11,205 nt of DNA, taken from NCBI GenBank assembly GCA_023249205.1, contig JAHFDC010000009.1, positions 1 through 11,205 of the forward strand, in the 5' to 3' direction. The position numbers were made by a program, and so were the translations under genes. Source of the DNA: Candidatus Methylomirabilota bacterium (GTDB taxonomy: Bacteria > Methylomirabilota > Methylomirabilia > Methylomirabilales > JACPAU01). Each line of letters starts with the position of its first letter. Position 1 is the first letter of the stretch. This document shows positions 6,113 to 11,205 of the stretch, piece after piece. The notes under the pieces were generated by a model. The model did not search any database. It was not told the origin of the DNA and worked only from the letters and a program-made list of their open reading frames with translations.

Positions 6113-8599
6113 CTAGGGGCTCGCGGGGGCGGGGCGGGGGAGGAGTTCGGCCAGGAACTCGCGGGCCCCCTCCGGCCGCTTTGCGGGGTCCTTCTCCAGG
6201 CAGTGCAGCAGCGCGCGGCTGAAGGCCTCCGGGAGGTTCGGGGCGCGAGTGGCCGGCGACGGGGCCGGCGTGTGGAGATGATGGTAGAGCACGTCCCCTT
6301 CCGTGAAGGGGGGGGCGCCCGTGGCCATGTGATAGAGGGTGCAGGCCAGGGCGTACAGGTCGCTCCGGGCACTCATCCCCTTCCCGTGGATCTGCTCGGG
6401 CGCCATGTAGGGGGGGGTCCCTCGGATTGTGGTGGTCGTCGCCAGCGCCCGCTCCCGGGTCTTGGCGAGCCCGAAGTCCGTGATCTTCACCGCCCGGCTC
6501 GTGCTCACCATGATGTTGCTCGGCGTGATGTCCCCGTGCACCACCCCGCGGGCGTGGGCGTGCTCCAGGCCGGCCCCCACCTGCCTGGCCACGAGGAGCA
6601 CCTCGGGCAGCTTGAAGCGCGGCCGCTGCCCTAGGAGCCCCATCAGCGTCTTCCCCTCCACGTACTCCATGACCAGGTAGAGGCCCTGCCTGGCGCTCCC
6701 GGCGTCGTAGAGGGTCACGATGTTGGGGTGAAGCAGGGAGGCGGCGATCCGCGCCTCCCGGAGGAATTCCTCCACCGCTTTCGCGTCCCCGTGGATGGCC
6801 GCCGGGAGAACCTTGTAGGCGACGGGCCGCTTCAGGAGCGTGTCCTCCGCGAGGTAGACGATCCCCATCCCGCCCCGGCCCAGTTCCCGGGCGATCCGGT
6901 ATCGCTCCGCGTCGCCCGTCGTGCGTCCCGTGACGGGCCGGGTGAGGCCAGGTACCGCCGTCCGGCTCTCCTTCAGCGCCGCGATCCGCGCTTGGACGTC
7001 GCGGTAGTCCAGGCTGGAGGCCATGACCCGCTCGTACAGGGAGAGGGCTGCCGGGGCCTCGCCGCTCTTCTCGTAGGCGAGCGCCAGGAGGTAGGTGGCG
7101 TCCAGTCGCACCGTGGTGGACGGCGCGGCGGCAACCACCTGCTGGAGTTTCTCTTTGGCGAGGCCGTACATCTCGGTCTCGACGAAGATCTCCCCGAGCA
7201 CGGCGGCCGCCTCGAGGAAGCGATCCGAGGCGGCCGGGACCTGCTGCAGGGCGGCCACTGCCGCCTGCAGGTCCCCCTGCTCCTTGAGGAGCATGCCGGC
7301 CTCGAAGGGTTCTCCCGCCGACTTGTGGGCGGCGACCGCCTTCGCGATTTCCCCGGCCTGCCGGTAGAAGCGGGCGGCTTCGTTGTATCGGCGCGCCCGC
7401 TCGAGGGCCGCGGCAGCCTTGGCGGCGTCCCCCCCGTTCGAGAACATCTCCGCCGCCTGATCCAGGTCCCCCGCTAGGGTGAACAGCTCCCCGGCCTTCT
7501 CGTACTCCTGGAGCCCGGCGTACACCTCGCCAGCCCGGCCGAAGGCCTTCCCGGCCGCCAGGGCCACGGCAGCCTCGGCCATCCGCCCCTCCTCCAGGAG
7601 CTCCTCCCCCCGGATCTGCTCCACCTCCTCCGTAGCCCCCATCGCCTCGGCCACCTGGCGCGCCTTCGCGAAAAGGCGATGCTTCTTGTACAGGTCCAGG
7701 GCCTCTCGGAGCTTCCCGGCCTGGACGAAGCAGCCGGCCGCCTCCCGCTCCGCCCCGGCTTCCTTCAGGATCCGCGCAGCGGGCTCGAGGGCCCCGGCCT
7801 TCCCGTAGAGGGCGGCGGCACGGCGGGCCATCTCCTCCACGGCCTCCCGGCGCTCCGGGTTCAGGTCGAGGCCCCCTCTCTCCCGCTGGCGCCTCACCAC
7901 CTTCTCGAGCAGTTCCGCGGCCCCCCGGATCTCCCCGGCCCGCTCCAGGAGGACGGCCGCCTGCTCCAGGTGCTCGAGGCGAGTCACGAGGTCGGCGGCC
8001 TTGCGGAGGTCGCCCGCCCGCTCGTAGCAGGAGGCGGCGGCGGCCAGGTCCCCGGCCTTTTCGTACAGGCCCGCCGCGCGGCTCTGCTGCCCCATCTTCT
8101 CGCGGACCGCTGCGGCCAGCGCGACCTCGCCAGCCAGCTCGTACTTCTGGGCCGCCTGCGCATGCTGGTTCAGGCGCTCGTGCAGCGCCGCCGCCTCCCG
8201 GTGGCACTTCCCCCTGAGGTACGCGGCAAGGGCCTGGTCGGTCGCGCCCATTTCCTCGTAGCAGGCCCCGGCTGCGGGGAAATCTCCCGCTCGCTCGTAC
8301 CGCCAGGCCTGCCGGATCAGCGCGACCTGTCCGGTCACCTTTCCACCGCCGAGGCCGAGGTGGGGCTGGAGCACGGGCCAGAGATGCCGGCGCGCAAGCG
8401 AGAGGGCCAGGACGAGGACCAGAGCGATGAGGGCGTAGCGGAGAAGGGGATTCCGGTCGAGGGCCCAGGTGGCCTGGATCAGGTAGTACCGGACCTCCTC
8501 CACGGGGCCGGCGAACGCCCCCTCCGGCCAGAGGAGGAGGGAGACCGCCAGGCCGGCGCGCCAGAAGGTGGGGAGGCGATGGCCCCGCGCGGACGACAC
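6113..8599 (-). CDS. Membrane-anchored helical-repeat Ser/Thr protein kinase
   Basis: This 828-aa Hanks-type kinase has an N-terminal hydrophobic stretch that looks like a signal peptide (about 8-30, ending AFA-G), a transmembrane helix (52-69, followed by RR), a long array of short TPR-like helical repeats with recurring AGD turns (about 80-545), and a C-terminal kinase domain (about 567-820). Kinase landmarks: glycine loop GRGGMG (574-579), VAYK with K596, alphaC-type E615, catalytic loop HGDITPSN (688-695) with D690 and N695, DFG at 708-710, four consecutive Thr in the activation loop (721-724), and APE (733-735). The usual HRD Arg is Gly, and the usual loop Lys (DxKxxN) is Thr. Repeats and kinase should both face the cytoplasm. 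The GTG at 8599 is chosen because GAGGA precedes it by 5-7 nt; a GTG at 8611 overlapping the FHA stop lacks a ribosome site. It is the last gene of a PP2C-unknown-FHA-kinase operon. Confidence 0.93.
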   Translation of the reverse strand: MSSARGHRLPTFWRAGLAVSLLLWPEGAFAGPVEEVRYYLIQATWALDRNPLLRYALIALVLVLALSLARRHLWPVLQPHLGLGGGKVTGQVALIRQAWRYERAGDFPAAGACYEEMGATDQALAAYLRGKCHREAAALHERLNQHAQAAQKYELAGEVALAAAVREKMGQQSRAAGLYEKAGDLAAAASCYERAGDLRKAADLVTRLEHLEQAAVLLERAGEIRGAAELLEKVVRRQRERGGLDLNPERREAVEEMARRAAALYGKAGALEPAARILKEAGAEREAAGCFVQAGKLREALDLYKKHRLFAKARQVAEAMGATEEVEQIRGEELLEEGRMAEAAVALAAGKAFGRAGEVYAGLQEYEKAGELFTLAGDLDQAAEMFSNGGDAAKAAAALERARRYNEAARFYRQAGEIAKAVAAHKSAGEPFEAGMLLKEQGDLQAAVAALQQVPAASDRFLEAAAVLGEIFVETEMYGLAKEKLQQVVAAAPSTTVRLDATYLLALAYEKSGEAPAALSLYERVMASSLDYRDVQARIAALKESRTAVPGLTRPVTGRTTGDAERYRIARELGRGGMGIVYLAEDTLLKRPVAYKVLPAAIHGDAKAVEEFLREARIAASLLHPNIVTLYDAGSARQGLYLVMEYVEGKTLMGLLGQRPRFKLPEVLLVARQVGAGLEHAHARGVVHGDITPSNIMVSTSRAVKITDFGLAKTRERALATTTTIRGTPPYMAPEQIHGKGMSARSDLYALACTLYHMATGAPPFTEGDVLYHHLHTPAPSPATRAPNLPEAFSRALLHCLEKDPAKRPEGAREFLAELLPRPAPASP

Positions 8600-8601
8600 G
8601 C

Positions 8602-8612
8602 CAATCCTCACG
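8602..8612 (-). promoter_or_regulatory. Kinase ribosome site overlapping the FHA stop codon
   Basis: Reading leftward, GTGAGGATTGGC spans the FHA stop (TGA) and supplies GAGGA 5-7 nt before the next GTG at 8599. Ribosomes ending the FHA gene would be placed right on the kinase start, implying coupled, near-stoichiometric synthesis. The upstream GTG of the GTGA overlap (8611) has no such site. Confidence 0.55.
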
Positions 8613-9477
8613 CCCGAACCGGGCGGACGGCGGAGGCTGCCCGCTCTTCCAGGTGGAGGGTGACCTCCACCGTCCCCACGGTGATCACGTCCCCATCCCT
8701 CAGGAGGAACTCCGTCACCCGCGCCCCATTCACCTTGGTCGGACCGAGCCCTCCCAGGTGGGCCAGGAGGAACCGGCCATCCGGCTCCCGGGTGATCCGG
8801 GCATGGATGGGCTTGACCAGGACCCCCGGCACCTGGACCGTGGCGTCTTTTCCGCTGCCAATGGTGACCGGCTCCTTGCCCAGCGGGACCGGGTCCCGCC
8901 CCGGGACAACGAGCCGCGCCCCGCCCTTGCTGGATCCCTCCTTGGCAACGAGGCGGTCCACCTGCCGGGGATCCACATGGACGGTGGGATGGGGGCTCAG
9001 ACCGGTCAGCGTGTCGGTCCCGGCCTCCCGCACCGCCTCGCATCGGAACAGGAGGCGGTGTTTGAGGATGCCGATCTCATCCCCATCCTTGAGCGCCTGG
9101 CTGGTGATGCGCTGGTGGTTCAGGAAGGTCCCGTTGGCGCTCCGATGGTCCTCCAGCGAAAACTGCCCATCCTCGAACTGGATGACCGCGTGCAGCCGGG
9201 AGACGCCGGCGTTGTCAATGACCAGATCGCTCCCCGGGGAGCGGCCGATCGTGAAGCGGGCCTTGCGTACCGCGACCGTCCGGAGGACCCGGCCTCTCAC
9301 CATGACGGTGAACTCCGCCTGCGGCATCACGGCGGGGGCGGGGGAGACCGCAGGGACGGCCGGGGCGGTGGGCGCCGGGCGGTAGTGCTGCGTCCAGCAC
9401 CGGTCGGCGGGCGGGTTCACGAGGGAGGCGTCTGCCGCGGGGGGGACCTCCAGCGCCTCGTACACCTCCAGGGCCAT
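8608..9477 (-). CDS. Double FHA-domain protein
   Basis: This 289-aa protein is a phosphothreonine reader. The N-terminal 30 residues (with D25-R-C-W-T29) and a Pro/Ala-rich linker (about 34-52) precede FHA1 (about 55-145). FHA1 keeps all canonical ligand residues: G78-R79, S93-x-x-H96 and N115-G116-T117. A second FHA-like domain (about 187-280) is degenerate: G207-S208 replaces GR, K222 replaces the Ser of SxxH (H225 kept), and N250-G251 is retained. FHA2 is therefore probably structural or binds a non-phosphorylated partner. T29 in the N-terminal segment is a plausible phosphosite, as in other kinase-linked FHA proteins, but this is inference. There is no membrane segment. The gene lies 12 nt after the 185-aa unknown gene and 8 nt before the kinase start, so it is tightly cotranscribed and probably translated in tandem. 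The ATG has GGAGAG just upstream. Confidence 0.93.
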   Translation of the reverse strand: MALEVYEALEVPPAADASLVNPPADRCWTQHYRPAPTAPAVPAVSPAPAVMPQAEFTVMVRGRVLRTVAVRKARFTIGRSPGSDLVIDNAGVSRLHAVIQFEDGQFSLEDHRSANGTFLNHQRITSQALKDGDEIGILKHRLLFRCEAVREAGTDTLTGLSPHPTVHVDPRQVDRLVAKEGSSKGGARLVVPGRDPVPLGKEPVTIGSGKDATVQVPGVLVKPIHARITREPDGRFLLAHLGGLGPTKVNGARVTEFLLRDGDVITVGTVEVTLHLEERAASAVRPVRA

Positions 9478-9489
9478 CGGCTCTCCGCT

Positions 9490-10047
9490 CTACCGGGCGG
9501 AGAGAAATGCCAGGAGCGCATCCCGGGGGTCCTGGTCAGGCGGCGGCGGCGCCCCGTCCGGCACGAAGTACACCCGGGCCGGGCGGCCGGCAGGACAGAG
9601 GGCCAGGTGGACCTGCTCCCGATCCCGGAGGGCCAGGACGGAGCCGACCCCCCGGGCTGCGAGCCGTTCCAGGACCCCCTGCACGTCCACGAGGTCGCTC
9701 GTCACCTGGACCGAGGGCTGGCCCCCGAAGAGGACCAGGAGGCCGTGCACGAGAGAGGCATCGGCCGGGCAGAAGAGGAGCGGGGCGGTCGGGTGCTTGG
9801 CGTAGGCGGCGAAGAAGTCGCCAATGAGGGTACTGCTGAAGTGGTTCCCCCGCCCCCGCCCCGCCCCGCACGGCAGGCCGCCCAGGACGAACAGGAACCG
9901 GGTCTCCTGCGGGGGCGTGAGGACGAAGTAGCCGCTGCCGGCGCGCCCCGCCCCGAGCAGGCCCCGGTACACCTCGTCGAACAGGTCATAGCGGACGCCG
10001 GGAGGGGCGACCGGGGCGCCACAGGCTGGAAGGCGGGGGACGGACAT
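9490..10047 (-). CDS. Unknown protein with internal duplication, in kinase operon
   Basis: I do not recognise this 185-aa protein. It appears to contain two copies of a beta-rich unit about 97 residues apart. Copy 1 (about 22-62) has LFDEVYRGLLGAGRAGSGYF then a hydrophobic strand FLFVLGGLPCGA. Copy 2 (about 119-160) has LVDVQGVLERLAARGVGSVL then VHLALCPAGRPARVYF. The pattern (helix, Gly-x-Gly, strand, Gly-Arg/Leu-Pro turn, strand) recalls small domains such as DUF4388/PATAN that often accompany bacterial signalling GTPases and kinases, but that resemblance is only by pattern. A Pro-rich stretch (about 166-172) precedes the C-terminal DPRDALLAF helix. There is no signal peptide. It is encoded between the PP2C and FHA genes with gaps of 24 and 12 nt, and AGGAGG lies 4 nt before its ATG, so it is a dedicated component or substrate of the phospho-signalling cassette. 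Confidence 0.8.
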   Translation of the reverse strand: MSVPRLPACGAPVAPPGVRYDLFDEVYRGLLGAGRAGSGYFVLTPPQETRFLFVLGGLPCGAGRGRGNHFSSTLIGDFFAAYAKHPTAPLLFCPADASLVHGLLVLFGGQPSVQVTSDLVDVQGVLERLAARGVGSVLALRDREQVHLALCPAGRPARVYFVPDGAPPPPDQDPRDALLAFLSAR

Positions 10048-10071
10048 GGAACCTCCTCGCGCCGGGCCGCC

Positions 10072-10827
10072 CTAGCGGCGGACCGGGCTGGCCTCGTACC
10101 GGATGAGGAGGGTGGTGATATTGTCCCGCCCCCCCCGCCGGTTCGCCAGGTTAGTCAGCGTCTGGCAGGCGGCCTCCAAGTTCGAGCCGCGCGCCAGGAG
10201 CGCCTCCAGGATCTCGGGGTCGGTGATCTCGTCGGTGAGGCCGTCCGTGCAGAGCAGGAACAGGTCTCCGGGCTGAAGGGCTTCACTCCACGCGTCCACC
10301 TCGACGGCCGGCTGCATGCCGAGGGCGCGGGTGATCACATGCTTGTGGGGGGAGCAGCGCGCCTCCTCCGGCGTTATCTCCCCCCGCGCCACCAACTCCC
10401 CGACCAGGGAGTGGTCGTGCGAGAGTTGCGTGAGCCTTCCGTCCCGGACCCGGTAGATGCGGCTGTCCCCGACCGAGGCCAGGACCACCTGTTCATCCTC
10501 GATCAGAGCGGCCGCCAGCGTGGTCCCCATTCGGGACTCGACCGGCAGGTGCTGTCCCGCTTCGAAGACGCGGCGGTTGGCGACTCGCACTCCCTCGGCC
10601 AGGGCCTCGAGGGCCGGCTTCACATGCCTCGCAGGAAGCCTCCCCCGGGGGGCCAGGGCCTCGTAAAGAGTCGAGAGGGCGAGTGCGCTTGCCACCTCCC
10701 CGGCCTCGTGTCCCCCCATGCCGTCCGCGACCGCGAACAGGCCAGCCTCCGGGTCGGTCAGAACGGTGTCTTCGTTATGATCACGCTGTCGCCCCGAATC
10801 CGTCCTGCCGACCGCCTGAATGGGCAC
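10072..10827 (-). CDS. PP2C-family Ser/Thr protein phosphatase
   Basis: This 251-aa metal-dependent (Mg/Mn) phosphatase removes phosphate from Ser/Thr and most likely opposes the kinase encoded downstream. All PP2C motifs are present in order: R8-T-D-x-G-R with N18-E19-D20, DGMGGH (35-40, metal Asp35), GTT (101-103), GDSRIY (120-125), SHDHS (137-141), TDGL (194-197, metal Asp195) and RDNIT (234-238, metal Asp235). Length matches bacterial PP2C proteins such as PstP catalytic domains or Stp1, with no transmembrane tail, so it should be cytosolic. The GTG at 10827 is preferred because it puts the first motif (AVGRTDxGRxRxxNED) at the N-terminus, as usual, with GGGGGAG close upstream; a TTG at 10899 in the same frame has no ribosome site and would add 24 non-family residues. 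It is the first gene of the four-gene operon, so phosphatase is made first. Confidence 0.93.
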   Translation of the reverse strand: MPIQAVGRTDSGRQRDHNEDTVLTDPEAGLFAVADGMGGHEAGEVASALALSTLYEALAPRGRLPARHVKPALEALAEGVRVANRRVFEAGQHLPVESRMGTTLAAALIEDEQVVLASVGDSRIYRVRDGRLTQLSHDHSLVGELVARGEITPEEARCSPHKHVITRALGMQPAVEVDAWSEALQPGDLFLLCTDGLTDEITDPEILEALLARGSNLEAACQTLTNLANRRGGRDNITTLLIRYEASPVRR

Positions 10828-10951
10828 CGCTCCCCCTTTTCCGCCACGCCGACCCCGCCGCTGGAAGGTGACCCCGGAGGGGTGCAAGTTCCATTCCAAA
10901 CAACCACTTACGAGGCCAGGACCTCACCGCACCCGCAGGGCGTAATTTCGG

Positions 10952-10980
10952 TTGGATAGGCGCCCCGGCAACCGTAGAAT
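10952..10980 (+). promoter_or_regulatory. Possible rightward promoter into the dyad-rich region
   Basis: TTGGAT (10952-10957) and TAGAAT (10975-10980, 5/6 to the -10 consensus) are exactly 17 nt apart. A transcript would begin near 10987 and run through the nested inverted repeats to the right, which would suit a small structured RNA or the leader of a gene beyond the window. The -35 match is weak (3/6). Confidence 0.3.
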
Positions 10981-10997
10981 AGCGCTGCGGCCAGCCC

Positions 10998-11032
10998 CCT
11001 TTCTGCAAGTGACAGATGTTTGCACAGAAAGG
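10998..11032. repeat. Hairpin or operator-like dyad
   Basis: CCTTTCTG (10998-11005) is perfectly mirrored by CAGAAAGG (11025-11032). Inside, TGCAA (11004-11008) mirrors TTGCA (11020-11024), giving an imperfect stem with a 2-nt bulge and an 11-nt central loop (11009-11019). It is less GC-biased than its surroundings, which makes chance less likely. It may be an operator for a dimeric regulator or an RNA hairpin. Confidence 0.5.
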
Positions 11033-11053
11033 CCACGGGTATGCGGCGCGCCT

Positions 11054-11131
11054 GGGTTGCCCGGCTCCCACCCCGGCTTCGCCCGCCTGGGGGGCTTCGT
11101 CTAGGCTTCCGGCCGGGACACGTTGCAACCC
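11054..11131. other. Nested inverted repeats, candidate structured RNA element
   Basis: Three perfect stems nest in order: GGGTTGC (11054-11060) with GCAACCC (11125-11131); CCCGGC (11072-11077) with GCCGGG (11112-11117); GCCT (11085-11088) with AGGC (11103-11106). Three copies of GGCTTC (11075, 11093, 11104 starts) fall inside. I compared it by eye with GEMM, ydaO, SAH, SRP and RNase P RNAs and could not match any. It lies either in a long 5' leader of the minus-strand signalling operon or in a plus-strand transcript. Confidence 0.4.
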
Positions 11132-11134
11132 TGA

Positions 11135-11192
11135 GGACGGGGGGTCCCGGCGGCGGCGAGCGGCTGGATCCGAGGGGGACACCCGGCGGCGG
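11135..11192. repeat. GC-rich direct repeat, 36-nt period
   Basis: CCCGGCGGCGG occurs at 11146-11156 and 11182-11192, exactly 36 nt apart, each preceded by a G-run with AC/TC. A further AGGGGGACCC follows at the right edge. Only two units are visible before the window ends; low-complexity GC sequence could produce this by chance. Confidence 0.35.
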
Positions 11193-11205
11193 AAGGGGGA
11201 CCCGA

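Larger units (their letters stand above)
10828..11205. other. Gene-free regulatory region upstream of the signalling operon
   Basis: No convincing gene is present; open frames here give low-complexity translations. The stretch contains several inverted repeats: CGGTTG (10949-10954) with CAACCG (10969-10974), a hairpin at 10998-11032, and a nested set at 11054-11131. A GC-rich direct repeat lies at the right edge. It should hold the promoter of the leftward PP2C-FHA-kinase operon, but I cannot identify a clear minus-strand -35/-10 pair. A TATTCT near 10975-10980 (complement) lacks a properly spaced -35. Confidence 0.55.

Noticed and set aside
6101..6113. Terminator between the convergent GalT-like and kinase genes (GGTCC-GGC-GGACC)
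   Set aside because: Only a 5-bp stem with a 3-nt loop, partly inside the kinase stop codon, and no T-tract on either strand.
5844..8207. Long minus-strand open frame of about 790 codons inside the kinase gene
   Set aside because: Gly/Arg/Pro-rich and out of frame with the kinase, whose own frame contains all kinase motifs.
8600..9043. N-terminal extension of the kinase frame into the FHA gene
   Set aside because: The extension is low-complexity, overlaps the FHA gene by hundreds of bases and lacks a ribosome site; the GTG at 8599 with GAGGA upstream is better.
7679..10959. Two long overlapping plus-strand open frames opposite the signalling operon
   Set aside because: Both are antisense to genes with intact PP2C, FHA and kinase motifs and show shadow-type composition.
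11054..11131. c-di-GMP (GEMM) or c-di-AMP (ydaO) riboswitch
   Set aside because: Short fragments such as GAGCCGGG look similar, but the conserved cores of these riboswitches are not present in order; left as an unassigned structured region.
10781..11182. 133-codon minus-strand frame upstream of the PP2C gene
   Set aside because: Overlaps the PP2C N-terminus in another frame, crosses several inverted repeats and has no recognisable domain.

Overview
This 11.2-kb window is very GC-rich bacterial DNA, densely coded on both strands with short intergenic gaps and purine-rich ribosome binding sites (GGAGG-type). The gene content is a small bacterial histone, a tandem PilZ protein, a radical SAM enzyme with unusual cysteine spacing, a DadA/sarcosine-oxidase-like flavoenzyme, and a Hanks-type kinase/PP2C/FHA cassette. 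With the base composition, this suggests a high-GC, Gram-negative-type, probably environmental and uncultured lineage. A Methylomirabilota/Rokubacteria-like or deltaproteobacterial-grade organism would fit, but this is an inference from style and not from a marker gene. I see no mobile element, CRISPR array, tRNA or rRNA.

Layout, left to right. Positions 1-428 hold no convincing gene, only GC-rich hairpins and one possible rightward promoter. On the minus strand a 157-aa Cys-rich protein of unknown function (1834-2307) is followed by a 434-aa radical SAM protein (429-1733); they are likely cotranscribed. Divergent from them, a 63-aa histone-fold protein (2457-2648, plus) has its own good promoter and ends at a strong GC hairpin that it shares with the convergent FAD-dependent oxidoreductase (2723-3916, minus). 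A TTG-started tandem PilZ protein (4174-4842, plus) and a GalT-like nucleotidylyltransferase (5047-6054, plus) follow.

The right half is a single minus-strand phospho-signalling operon: PP2C phosphatase (10072-10827), a 185-aa protein with an apparent internal duplication (9490-10047), a double-FHA protein (8608-9477), and a membrane-anchored helical-repeat Ser/Thr kinase (6113-8599). Gaps are 8 to 24 nt. Kinase (writer), phosphatase (eraser) and FHA protein (phosphothreonine reader) are encoded together, so the 185-aa protein is a good candidate for the system-specific partner or client. The region upstream of this operon (10828-11205) has no gene but is rich in nested inverted repeats, possibly a structured leader, a small RNA or operators.

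The most notable items are the histone with a C-terminally truncated fold, the kinase/phosphatase/FHA/unknown cassette with its signal-peptide-plus-TM kinase and HGD catalytic loop, the unknown duplicated protein inside it, and the nested dyad region upstream.
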